Below are positions 27,601 to 35,035 of a stretch of DNA of 42,082 nt, piece by piece. Source of the DNA: Streptosporangiaceae bacterium (GTDB lineage: Bacteria > Actinomycetota > Actinomycetes > Streptosporangiales > Streptosporangiaceae); assembly GCA_025964695.1 (NCBI GenBank), contig JAOPYK010000141.1, forward strand, positions 1 through 42,082, read 5' to 3'. The notes below the pieces were generated by a model that was given only the letters and a program-made list of their open reading frames with translations, made no database searches and was not told where the DNA came from. A program made the position numbers and the translations under genes. The first letter of the stretch is position 1; each line of letters starts with the position of its first letter.

Positions 27601-27632
27601 GATCCTGTGGTCGTCCAGCCGACCACAGGATC
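27601..27632. terminator. Perfect 13-bp hairpin at the 3' end of the leftward Rv3235-like gene
   Basis: GATCCTGTGGTCG (27601-27613)-TCCAGC-CGACCACAGGATC (27620-27632). No T-run. About 90 bases past the Rv3235-like stop on the minus strand, so probably its terminator. Confidence 0.6.
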
Positions 27633-27634
27633 GC

Positions 27635-27658
27635 GGTCAGGCGGTCAGGCGGTCAGGC
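27635..27658. repeat. 8-bp tandem repeat
   Basis: Three copies of GGTCAGGC directly beside the hairpin at 27601-27632, followed by degenerate related words (GGTCGGCAG, GTCGGGCAG). Confidence 0.7.
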
Positions 27659-27723
27659 GATCGGCCGGGCGGTTGGACGGTCGGCAGTCAGGTCGTCGGG
27701 CAGTCGGGTGGCTGCGCCGTGGA

Positions 27724-28527
27724 TCAGGCCGGGGAGAGGGTCGTCTCGATCGCGGAACAGAGCCAGCGGCCCCGGAAGGGTTCGAGTCGAAGCGCGACGG
27801 CGTGAAGGCGGCCGGCCATCAGCACCGTCGCCGACACCTCGGCCGTGCCGTACGCCGGTTCCTGTACCCGTAAGGACACCACCCGCGGCCGGGTCGGCCA
27901 TCGGCCGGGACGGCCGGCTTTCTGGCCCGGGCGGGCGGGCGGCCGCGGTGCCGGAAGCCCAAGCTCCGCGCAGACCGAGGGCGTCGCCCGCCGGCTCAGC
28001 TGATGAGCGGGCCGGACCCCCGCGAGCACCTCCACCACCAGCTGCGTGATCGCCTCAGCCGCGCCGGGGAGGTCGGGCTCACCCCGCGCTCCGTGATCCG
28101 GTACGGCTCGCAGCCGCGCCTGCGGGCCCGATCGGACCTGGGGCCTGGCTCCAGCCCGGGGCCGGACTCCAGGCCCGCCAGGCGCCTGCGCGCCTGGCCG
28201 GCTCCCGGAACCCGGTTCGGCTCTGGGCGCCGGTCTTGCTCCGGGCACCGGTTCGGCTCCGGGCGCCGGTCTTGCTCCGGGGACCGGTTCGGCTCCGCGC
28301 ACCGGTTCGGCTCCGGGCATGGACCGGGGCCGGGCATCGAGCCGCCGCGGGGCGGCGACAGAGCGCAGCGCGCGCTGGGGCCCGGGTGGACCTGTCGGCG
28401 GCGCGTGGCCGGGGGCGAGTGCGAGTGATCCCTCGGCACGGGCCTCGCCACGCCTGGCGGCCGGCCCGGCCGGATAGGGGATCAGCCGGACGGCGGCGGG
28501 GGGACGGCGGGGAACACGCCTGCGCAT
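27724..28527 (-). CDS. Rv3235-like family protein with low-complexity repeats
   Basis: 267 residues. The C-terminal 115 residues match the pattern of Rv3235-family proteins, found next to secA in actinobacteria: AAEAITQLVVEVLAGVRPAHQL, RRATPSVCAELGLP, RVVSLRVQEPAYGTAEVSATVLMAGRLHAVALRLEPFRGRWLCSAIE (read as successive short blocks). Before it lies a 100-residue Pro/Gly/Arg/Glu linker of hexapeptide repeats (PGAEPV/PGARPA). Function is unknown; no signal peptide or membrane helix is seen. ATG 28527 has GGAGG five bases upstream, itself part of the palindrome GGAGGCCTCC. A nested inverted-repeat structure sits immediately upstream. Confidence 0.78.
   Translation of the reverse strand: MRRRVPRRPPAAVRLIPYPAGPAARRGEARAEGSLALAPGHAPPTGPPGPQRALRSVAAPRRLDARPRSMPGAEPVRGAEPVPGARPAPGAEPVPGARPAPRAEPGSGSRPGAQAPGGPGVRPRAGARPQVRSGPQARLRAVPDHGARGEPDLPGAAEAITQLVVEVLAGVRPAHQLSRRATPSVCAELGLPAPRPPARPGQKAGRPGRWPTRPRVVSLRVQEPAYGTAEVSATVLMAGRLHAVALRLEPFRGRWLCSAIETTLSPA
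28210..28317 (-). repeat. Coding 18-bp minisatellite in the Rv3235-like gene
   Basis: Six 18-bp units, alternating two variants (caccggttcggctccggg and cgccggtcttgctccggg on the plus strand). They encode the PGAEPV and PGARPA hexapeptides. Confidence 0.9.
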
Positions 28528-28539
28528 GGAGGCCTCCAC

Positions 28540-28608
28540 GTGAGTGACCTTGGGGTGACGGCTCGATCGAGCGGTCATCCTGCGCCGCACGGTGCGGCGG
28601 TCACTCAC
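28540..28608 (-). promoter_or_regulatory. Nested inverted repeats forming a three-way-junction-like leader
   Basis: Read on the minus strand, an outer 10-bp perfect stem GTGAGTGACC (28608-28599)/GGTCACTCAC (28549-28540) encloses two palindromes. One is GCCGCAC-C-GTGCGGC (within 28599-28583). The other is TGACCGCTC/GAGCCGTCA (28577-28556) with one mismatch and a GATC loop. The ribosome binding site GGAGG and ATG 28527 of the Rv3235-like gene follow directly. A further small hairpin GGAGC-CTTC-GCTCC lies just upstream (28611-28624). Either a structured RNA leader or a compound protein-binding site; not matched to a known riboswitch from memory. Confidence 0.6.
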
Positions 28609-28780
28609 CAGAGGAGCGAAGGCTCCGGTCGATACGTTCTGGCCGGATGCGGCCGTCTCCCAAGCACCTGCCGTCTTTCCACCCGCACCCGCCTGGGAGG
28701 GAGAGCTCAGGGCCGATCGGCCATCGCGGCCCAGCGGCCGCCCACGGAACGGCCGGCCATGGAGCGACGGGTCATGGCGA

Positions 28781-29545
28781 TCAACGAGAGATCGAGCGTC
28801 CCCGGCGAGGAATCTCCAAGGCCGTGTGCAGCCGATAACGGTCGGCCCGGTAGGTGGACTCGACGAGCTCGGCGCAGACGCCCCCCGCGTACGAGCGCTG
28901 CTCCATCCGGAGCACGGCGCTGCCTCGCGGGATGTCGAGCAGCTTGGCATCGGAAGGATCCGCGATGGCCGCCTCGATGGTCTGCTCGCCCGCGTCGAAC
29001 ACGATGCCGTAGACGTTCTCGAGCACGTCGTACAGGGATCGATCGGCGAGCCCGCGCCCGAGCAGCCCGGGAGCGATGGCCGCCGGGATGTGCGAGCGTT
29101 CTATCGCCATGGGCTGGGCGTCGGCGGTGCGCAGCCGCTCCACGACATGGATCTCCGCCCCGGCGCCGAGGCCGAAGGCGCCGGCCAGATGCGCGCCGGC
29201 CGGTATGGTCCGGCGGTCCAGCTCGCGCGCCCCGGGCACCATGCCCCGGGCCAGCATGTCCTCGGTGAAGGACACCAGCCGCAGCGGCATATCGATCTTC
29301 GGCCGGGCCACGAACGTGCCCTTGCCCGGAACCCGGTAGAGCCTGCCCTCCGAAACCAGCTGGTCTACGGCCTGCCGGACCGTCATCCGGGACAGGCCGT
29401 ACCGCTGGCAGAGCTCGCGCTCGGAGGGGATCGGAGCATCTACGGGCAGCCGGGCCTCCTCCATGAGGCCGACCAGCAGCTCACGGAGCTGGGTGTACTT
29501 GGGCACGGGACTGGTGGGGTCGATGGCGCCCTGGTCGATGGGCAC
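28781..29545 (-). CDS. dasR: GntR/HutC-family regulator, DasR/NagR-like
   Basis: 254 residues from a GTG with AGAGGCGG upstream. N-terminal winged helix (about 14-80; PSERELCQRYGLSRMTVRQAVDQLVSEGRLYRVPGKGTF, read as adjoining blocks) and C-terminal UTRA effector domain (about 95-240; VSFTEDMLARGMVPGARELD, AIERSHIPA, GEQTIEAAIADP). This is the architecture of DasR/NagR, which bind GlcN-6P or GlcNAc-6P and control chitin and amino-sugar genes. Position beside nagA and a dre-like palindrome in the shared promoter support the assignment. A second DasR-like paralogue elsewhere in the genome cannot be excluded, so the symbol is a best match. Confidence 0.85.
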   Translation of the reverse strand: MPIDQGAIDPTSPVPKYTQLRELLVGLMEEARLPVDAPIPSERELCQRYGLSRMTVRQAVDQLVSEGRLYRVPGKGTFVARPKIDMPLRLVSFTEDMLARGMVPGARELDRRTIPAGAHLAGAFGLGAGAEIHVVERLRTADAQPMAIERSHIPAAIAPGLLGRGLADRSLYDVLENVYGIVFDAGEQTIEAAIADPSDAKLLDIPRGSAVLRMEQRSYAGGVCAELVESTYRADRYRLHTALEIPRRGRSISR

Positions 29546-29589
29546 AGAACCGCCTCTGGTGACTCGGAGGATGGGGAGGTATGGTTCGT

Positions 29590-29615
29590 ACTGGTCTAGT
29601 CCGGACTAGACCACA
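29590..29615. promoter_or_regulatory. Double dre-like operator between dasR-like gene and nagA
   Basis: Perfect 22-bp palindrome: TGGTCTAGTCC (29592-29602) and GGACTAGACCA (29603-29613), with AC before it. The DasR site consensus is ACTGGTCTAGACCACT. Each half here is a one- or two-mismatch dre, so two sites overlap with about ten bases offset. A weak -10 for nagA (ACTAGA, 29605-29610, with TGGTTC at 29582-29587) would lie inside the operator. Confidence 0.75.
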
Positions 29616-29650
29616 GACGGCGACGGGATGTCAATGAGCAGGAGTCACAC

Positions 29651-30793
29651 GTGAGCACCCTCATCGCGGCGGATCGGCTCATCGCCGGTGGCAGGATCCT
29701 CGGGCCCGGATACGCGCGAGTCGAGAACGGCGTCATCACCGAGGTGGGGGAGGGCCGGCCCGGCGGCACTCCGGACCTGACGCTGTCCGGCGGCACGCTC
29801 GTCCCCGGACTGGTCGATCTGCAGGTCAACGGCTACTACGGCCATGACCTGGTGGACGCCGACGAGGCCGGCTGGCACACCGTGGTCCGCCGCCTGCCCG
29901 AGACCGGCGTCACGGCGTTCATGCCCACCTTCATCACCGCTCCGGTCAAACTGCTGGCCGACGCGCTGCGGCGTACGGTGACGTTGCTGCCCGGCCTGCC
30001 CGCGGGCAGCCGGGTGCTCGGCGTGCATCTGGAGGGGCCGTTCCTGTCGGAGAAACGGCGCGGCGCGCACAACGCCGATCACCTGGTCGACCCCACCCCC
30101 GAGGCCCTCACCACGCTGCTGGAGACCGGCCTGGTGCGGCTGGTGACGCTGGCGCCCGAACGCCCCGGCGGTCTGGACGCCGTACGCATCCTGACCGACG
30201 CCGGGGTGCTGGTCAGCATCGGGCACAGCGATGCCACCGCCGAGCAGGTGTCGCTGGCCGCCGACGCGGGTGCCCGCAAGGTCACCCATCTGTTCAACGC
30301 CCAGTCCGGTGTTCACCACCGCGAGCCCGGGGTGGCCGCACAGGCACTCACCGACGAGCGGTTGAGTCCGGGCCTGATCGTCGACCTGCACCATGTGGCG
30401 CCGGTGGTCTGCAGGCTCGCATTCCAGGCCGCGGCCGGCCGGATCGTGCTGGTCACCGACGCGGCATCGGCGGCAGGGATGCCTCCCGGGCGGTATGAGC
30501 TGGGCGGGCGCCCCATCGACCTGCCCGTCCAGGGACCGCCCGTACGCGTGGGCGGTGACACCATCGCGGGGTCCGCGCTGCGGCTGGACGCCGCGATCGG
30601 CAACGCCGTCCTGATCGGCATCGACCTGGTCACGGCGGTGGACGCCGCCACCCGGGTGCCCGCGGACCTGATCGGCCGGCCCGACCTCGGCCGTCTCGAA
30701 CCCGGTGCCGTCGCCGATTTGCTGTGGCTCGGCGACGACCTGCGCGCCCGCCGGACCTGGATCGCGGGCGAGACGGTGTTCCAGGGCTCGTAA
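29651..30793 (+). CDS. nagA: N-acetylglucosamine-6-phosphate deacetylase
   Basis: 380 residues. Converts GlcNAc-6P to GlcN-6P and acetate. Amidohydrolase TIM barrel with VDLQVNGYYG (about 56-65), VHLEGPFLS with the metal-binding Glu, GHSDATAEQ (His), THLFNA (His), LHHVAP, and the catalytic Asp in LVTDA. The C-terminal strand LEPGAVADLLWL is typical of the small beta domain. GTG 29651 has GCAGGAG eight bases before it. It is divergent from the DasR-like regulator under the double dre-like site. A SIS-domain gene follows after 114 bases, in which TTTTGACACCCC is duplicated (about 30825-30852). Confidence 0.95.
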   Translation: MSTLIAADRLIAGGRILGPGYARVENGVITEVGEGRPGGTPDLTLSGGTLVPGLVDLQVNGYYGHDLVDADEAGWHTVVRRLPETGVTAFMPTFITAPVKLLADALRRTVTLLPGLPAGSRVLGVHLEGPFLSEKRRGAHNADHLVDPTPEALTTLLETGLVRLVTLAPERPGGLDAVRILTDAGVLVSIGHSDATAEQVSLAADAGARKVTHLFNAQSGVHHREPGVAAQALTDERLSPGLIVDLHHVAPVVCRLAFQAAAGRIVLVTDAASAAGMPPGRYELGGRPIDLPVQGPPVRVGGDTIAGSALRLDAAIGNAVLIGIDLVTAVDAATRVPADLIGRPDLGRLEPGAVADLLWLGDDLRARRTWIAGETVFQGS

Positions 30794-30907
30794 CGTCGAG
30801 ACCGCATGACATTCCCGCCCCATGTTTTTGACACCCCGTGTTTTGACACCCCATGACCTTCGGGCCCGATGACGTTGAGGCCTTGTGAACACTCAGAGAG
30901 GACGACC

Positions 30908-31948
30908 ATGAGCTCCCGCATGCGGGCCGAGATCGGCGAGCAGCCCGAGGCGCTGCGCCGTACGCTTGATTCCCTGTTGCCGAGGATCCCGGAGATCAGG
31001 TCGCTGGCCGCCGGCACCCGTCAGGTGCTGTTCATCGCCCGCGGTTCCTCCGACAACGCCGCCGTGTACGGCCGGTATCTGGCGGAGACCCACACCGGCC
31101 GGCTCTCCACCCTGGCGGCGCCCTCGGTCGCCACGGAGTACAAGAGGCGGCTGGACCTGTCCGGGGTCCTCGCCGTGGCGATCAGCCAGTCCGGCAAGAC
31201 CGAGGAGATCGTCGAAACGCTCGGTTGGGCCGCCGACTGCGGCGCCCGTACGGTCGCCATCACCAACGGCGCCAGGTCACCGTTGGCCGAGGCCGCCGAG
31301 GTGGCGTTGATCACCGAGGCGGGCGACGAGTTCGCCGTGCCCGCCACCAAGACCTACACCACCCAGCTCGTCGCGGTCGCCCTGGTCGGGCTGGGTCTGG
31401 GCGCCGACGTGGACCCATCCGATCTGCGGCAGGTGCCCGACGAGGTCGAGCGGCTGATCGAGGCCGCCGAGGCATCTGAGGCCTTGCCGGCCATCGTGGA
31501 GGAACTGTCGCACGTGCCCGGCGCGGTGGTCTCCGGCCGTGGGATCGCGTTCGGCACCGCCCTCGAGCTGGCGCTCAAGCTCAAGGAGGCGTGCTATCTG
31601 CATGCCATGGGACTGTCATATGCGGACCTGCTGCACGGCCCGATCGCGGTCGTGGACGCGAAGACCCCGGCGATCCTGGTCGCCGCCGACTCCGGCCCGA
31701 CCCTGCCCGGCACGATCGCCCTGGCCCGGCGGGTGACCGCGGAGGGCGCCCGGGTGTACAGCGTCGGCGGTGGCCCGGGGCTGGCCGAGGCCGGCTCGCT
31801 GGCGCTACCCGGCCCGGCGCTGCCGGAATGGGTCGCACCATTGGGCCTGATCGTCCCAGGCCAGCTGCTCACCGAGGCACTGGCCCGCCGGATCGGGATC
31901 GATCCCGATGTGCCGCGCGGGCTCAACAAGGTCACCCAGACCGGCTGA
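30908..31948 (+). CDS. Double-SIS-domain sugar isomerase/deaminase (GlcN6P deaminase NagB-II/AgaS-like)
   Basis: 346 residues, two SIS domains (about 35-165 and 200-330) like the C-terminal half of GlmS without its glutaminase domain. VLFIARGSSDNAAVYGRY, AISQSGKTEEIVE and VPATKTYTTQ are phosphosugar-binding loops. LKLKEACYLHAMGLSYADLLHGP corresponds to the catalytic region of GlmS, but the Glu of the usual GELKHGP is replaced (ADLLHGP). Next to nagA the likely reaction is GlcN-6P to fructose-6P plus ammonia; no classical nagB is in the window. ATG 30908 has AGAGAGG six bases before it. Confidence 0.85.
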   Translation: MSSRMRAEIGEQPEALRRTLDSLLPRIPEIRSLAAGTRQVLFIARGSSDNAAVYGRYLAETHTGRLSTLAAPSVATEYKRRLDLSGVLAVAISQSGKTEEIVETLGWAADCGARTVAITNGARSPLAEAAEVALITEAGDEFAVPATKTYTTQLVAVALVGLGLGADVDPSDLRQVPDEVERLIEAAEASEALPAIVEELSHVPGAVVSGRGIAFGTALELALKLKEACYLHAMGLSYADLLHGPIAVVDAKTPAILVAADSGPTLPGTIALARRVTAEGARVYSVGGGPGLAEAGSLALPGPALPEWVAPLGLIVPGQLLTEALARRIGIDPDVPRGLNKVTQTG

Positions 31949-32111
31949 GCGAGGCGGAGGGCGGGCGGGGGATCACACGACCGCGCCCGGTCGGGGCGGG
32001 GTGGCCGCCGCGGGGCGACGGGTATGACCATTACCGGGCGTTGTAGAAGGATGGCCACCGCCTGGTCGCCGGGGCTTCGCTCCGCGGCCGACCGTGTGAG
32101 GCAGCATCTGA

Positions 32112-32144
32112 CGAAAAAAGGCGGCCCCCGATGTCCGGGGGCCG
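32112..32144 (-). terminator. Minus-strand intrinsic terminator in the ptsH leader
   Basis: CGGCCCCCG (32122-32130)-ATGTC-CGGGGGCCG (32136-32144) with a run of six A on its left (32114-32119). On the minus strand this is a GC hairpin followed by CCTTTTTTCGT, a classic terminator. There is no gene on the minus strand here. On the plus strand it forms a hairpin 34 bases before ptsH without a T-tail. Confidence 0.65.
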
Positions 32145-32177
32145 ATCCCGGACGCCGGGAGCACTACGGAGGTATCC

Positions 32178-32450
32178 ATGGAAAAGCGTCGGGTGATAGT
32201 GGAGCCCAAGGTCGGGCTGCATGCCCGGCCGGCCGCGCTGTTCGTTCAGACCGCGATGAAGGCACACGCCGTCGTCACCGTCGCCAAGTGGAACGGCGCC
32301 CCGGTCAACGCCAAGAGCATCCTGTCGGTGCTCGGCCTGGACGCGCGGCACGGTGACCAGATCACCATCGCGGCCGACGGTGAGGGTGCCGACAAGGTGC
32401 TCGATCAACTGGAGGCTCTGGTGACCGCACCGGAGCCGGGAGATGGCTGA
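32178..32450 (+). CDS. ptsH: Phosphocarrier protein HPr
   Basis: 90 residues. GLHARPAA with the phosphorylated His15, and AKSILSVLGL with the serine (Ser47) equivalent to the HPrK site of Firmicutes. It passes phosphate from enzyme I to sugar-specific EII complexes. GGAGG lies eight bases before the ATG. It overlaps the ptsI start by eight bases, so HPr and EI are made in a coupled fashion. No EII gene is in the window. DasR controls pts genes in Streptomyces; no convincing dre is visible in this leader. Confidence 0.96.
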   Translation: MEKRRVIVEPKVGLHARPAALFVQTAMKAHAVVTVAKWNGAPVNAKSILSVLGLDARHGDQITIAADGEGADKVLDQLEALVTAPEPGDG

Positions 32451-34170
32451 CCTGGCCGACCCTTGGGGCCTCACCGGATTCGGAGTGAGCCCCGGCGTCG
32501 GGCTCGGGCCTGTGCACCGGGTCGTCGAGGCGGTCCTGAACCCACCCCCCGAAACCCAGCACACCGGAACCCCCGAGCAGGAGAGGATGAGGGCGCACGC
32601 CGCTCTGGAGGCGGTCGCGGCCGACCTGGAGGCCCGTGGCCGCAAGGCCGCGGCAGCCGGGCGGACCGATGCCCGGGACGTGCTCAACGCCCAGGCCTTG
32701 ATGGCCCGTGACCCCGCTCTTGCCCACAAGATCAGGGAAAGAACCCTGGAGGGGCTGCCCGCGGCCCGGGCGATCACCGGCGCGTTCCGGCACTATCGGG
32801 TGATGCTCGCCGGGGCGGGCGATTACCTGGCCGGCCGGGTCGCCGATCTGGACGACGTACGGGACCGGACCATCGCCCGCCTCTACGGCCTGTCGATGCC
32901 GGTGATCCCGGAGCCGGTGGGGCCCAATGGCGAGCCGATCCCCTATGTGCTGGTCGCCCGCACCCTGGCGCCCGCCGACACCGCGCTGCTCGACCCCGCG
33001 CTCGTGCTCGCCTTCGTCACCGAGGAGGGCGGCCCCACCAGCCACTCCGCGATCCTGGCCCGCACCATGGGTGTGCCCGCGGTGGTCGCCTGCCAGGGCG
33101 CCACCGGGTTGTCCGACGGTACGACCGTGCTGGTCGACGGCGCGACCGGGATCGTACGGCCGAATCCCGCCGAGGACGAGATCGCCCGGGCCCGCAAGGC
33201 GGCGCGGGTGCGATACAGGGCGGCGGAGGCGACCACGGGTGCCGGCAGGACCAAGGACGGGCATGCCGTCCCGCTGCTGGCCAACATCGGCGCCCCCCGG
33301 GACGTCGCGGCCGCGCTGGCGGTCGGTGCCGAGGGGGTGGGGCTGTACCGCACCGAGTTCCTGTTCCTGGACCGCTCCACCCCGCCTTCCCGCGAAGAGC
33401 AGGAGGCGGCCTACCGGTCCGTGCTCGAGGCCTTCCCGTCCGGTCGCGTCGTCGTACGGGTCCTGGATGCGGGTGCCGACAAGCCCCTGGCCTTCCTGGC
33501 GCCGGTGGGGGTGGAGCCCAACCCGGCGCTCGGCCTGCGAGGCCTGCGGATGCTGGGCCGCCATCGGGAGGTCCTGATGACCCAGCTGGCCGCGCTGGCC
33601 CGCGCCGCCGCCGGGCTGACCGCGGAACTCCAGGTGATGGCGCCCATGGTGACCGACGCCGAGGACGCCCGGTTCTTCGCCGAAGCGTGTGCGGGCGCCG
33701 GCATCGAGCGTCCCGGCATCATGATCGAAGTACCGGCTGCCGCGCTCCGCGCCCATGACCTGATCGGTGAGGTGGCGTTCTTCAGCATCGGGACCAACGA
33801 CCTCGCCCAGTACACCTTCGCCGCGGACCGCCAGCTGGGGGAGCTCGCCCGGTTGCAGGACCCCTGGCAGCCCGCGCTGCTGGACCTGATCGCCCTCACC
33901 GCCCGCGCGGCTCATGTCGCGGGCAAGGGCTGCGGGGTCTGCGGCGAGGCGGCCGGAGACCCGGCCCTGGCCTGCGTGCTCGCCGGGCTGGGCGTCACCT
34001 CGCTGTCGATGAACGCACCGTCCCTGCCGATGGTCCGGGCCGCGCTGTCCGCGCACACCGTTGAGGAGTGCCGGGAGGCCGCCCGGCTGGCCAGGACCGC
34101 CACCTCGGCCGGCGGGGCCCGGGCCGCGGCCGCCACCGCGCTGCACGCCCTGGCGGGCCTGGGCCTGTGA
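32443..34170 (+). CDS. ptsI: Phosphoenolpyruvate-protein phosphotransferase (enzyme I)
   Basis: 575 residues, normal length. The N-terminal HPr-binding and phosphohistidine domains have GGPTSHSAILART with His201 as phosphorylation site. The C-terminal PEP-binding barrel has VGLYRTEFLF, RVLDAGADKP, NPALGLRG, and FSIGTNDLAQYTFAADR; the cysteine of CGVCGEAAGD is the PEP-site residue. It transfers phosphate from PEP to HPr. Ends with an Ala-rich tail, followed by a tandem repeat and a convergent lipoprotein gene. Confidence 0.97.
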   Translation: MADLADPWGLTGFGVSPGVGLGPVHRVVEAVLNPPPETQHTGTPEQERMRAHAALEAVAADLEARGRKAAAAGRTDARDVLNAQALMARDPALAHKIRERTLEGLPAARAITGAFRHYRVMLAGAGDYLAGRVADLDDVRDRTIARLYGLSMPVIPEPVGPNGEPIPYVLVARTLAPADTALLDPALVLAFVTEEGGPTSHSAILARTMGVPAVVACQGATGLSDGTTVLVDGATGIVRPNPAEDEIARARKAARVRYRAAEATTGAGRTKDGHAVPLLANIGAPRDVAAALAVGAEGVGLYRTEFLFLDRSTPPSREEQEAAYRSVLEAFPSGRVVVRVLDAGADKPLAFLAPVGVEPNPALGLRGLRMLGRHREVLMTQLAALARAAAGLTAELQVMAPMVTDAEDARFFAEACAGAGIERPGIMIEVPAAALRAHDLIGEVAFFSIGTNDLAQYTFAADRQLGELARLQDPWQPALLDLIALTARAAHVAGKGCGVCGEAAGDPALACVLAGLGVTSLSMNAPSLPMVRAALSAHTVEECREAARLARTATSAGGARAAAATALHALAGLGL

Positions 34171-34255
34171 CCGGCCGCCCCACGCGGCGGCCAGGAGAGT
34201 CCGGGCGGCAGGAGTTCGGGGCGGCAGGGCTTCAGGCAGCGGGGGTTCAGACAGC

Positions 34256-34353
34256 GGGGGTCAGGCGGCGGGGGTCAGGCGGCGGGGGTCAGGCGGCGGG
34301 GGTCAGGCGGCGGGGGTCAGACAGCGGGGGTCAGACAGCGGGGGTCAGGCGGC
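34256..34353 (-). repeat. 14-bp minisatellite between convergent genes
   Basis: Seven head-to-tail units of GGGGGTCAGGCGGC (two with GACAGC) plus degenerate copies on both sides (from about 34230). On the minus strand each reads GCCGCCTGACCCCC. The stop codon of the lipoprotein gene at 34360 lies in a slightly diverged copy, so the array seems to have grown from that gene end. Confidence 0.92.
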
Positions 34354-34359
34354 GGGGGC

Positions 34360-34893
34360 TCAGGCCGCGAGAAGCCAACGGGTGCCGATTTTGCGCAGCA
34401 CGAACTCGGTGCGCAGGATCCCGCCCGGCTTGGGAGGTGCACCGTTCCAGCGCAGATCGGTGAACTGGACGGTGAACTCAGAAGCACTCGTCCCGGCGGT
34501 CGCGGTCGGCACCCGTACGCCGCGCATGGTGGCACGCTCGGCCGCGGTGAGGTGGCGGCCTGCCTGGCCCATCCAGGCCCTGCAGCCCGGTCTGCCGAAC
34601 AGCGTCTTCTCGTAGGCCAGGGCCACATAGACGCAGGCGCGCGGGTTTCCGGCGGCGGCGGCGCGCAGGAAGCGCTGCAGCGCCACCCTGGCGGCGAAGC
34701 CGGGCGCTCGCGTCGACCGCGAGGGCGTCTGGTCGCCGGGCGGGGAATCACGGGACGCGCCGCCCAGGGACAGGCCCGGCTCGGGCGTCAGTGGCGGTAT
34801 GGAGGTGTCCGGCGTCCCGCTTCCACAGCCGGCCAGGGACGGAGCCAGGGCGAGTGAGAGGCATGCCGTCAGGAGGCGGGGACGTCTGAGCAC
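34360..34893 (-). CDS. Putative lipoprotein of unknown function
   Basis: 177 residues. Signal peptide MLRRPRLLTACLSLALAPS with lipobox LAGC, lipidation at Cys23. A disordered Pro/Ser/Thr/Gly stretch (about 24-65) precedes a small mixed alpha/beta domain (about 68-177; VALQRFLRAAAAGNPRACVY, FTVQFTDLRWNG, LRKIGTRWLLAA). The shape resembles small secreted actinobacterial lipoproteins with an NTF2- or DUF-type domain, but I cannot assign a family. It lies between ptsI and nagZ, on the strand of nagZ. Confidence 0.8.
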   Translation of the reverse strand: MLRRPRLLTACLSLALAPSLAGCGSGTPDTSIPPLTPEPGLSLGGASRDSPPGDQTPSRSTRAPGFAARVALQRFLRAAAAGNPRACVYVALAYEKTLFGRPGCRAWMGQAGRHLTAAERATMRGVRVPTATAGTSASEFTVQFTDLRWNGAPPKPGGILRTEFVLRKIGTRWLLAA

Positions 34894-35035
34894 TCGAGAC
34901 CTCCTCCTGGGCTGAAGTCACGATGGGCCTGCGGGTCCTGTTGGGGCCCGATCTTCCCAGCCTCGGGGCCGTCGCGTCCATCCAGAGCGCGTTAACAAAC
35001 CCGCAGGGGCGCCCTTACCTCAGGCGGGCCGGATG

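Noticed and set aside
32019-32037. GGTA-N7-TACC upstream of ptsH as a dre
   Set aside because: Arms of four bases only, and the core differs from TGGTCTAGACCA; not enough to claim DasR control.
34230-34360. CRISPR array
   Set aside because: Units are 14 bp, directly abutting and without unique spacers; it is a minisatellite.
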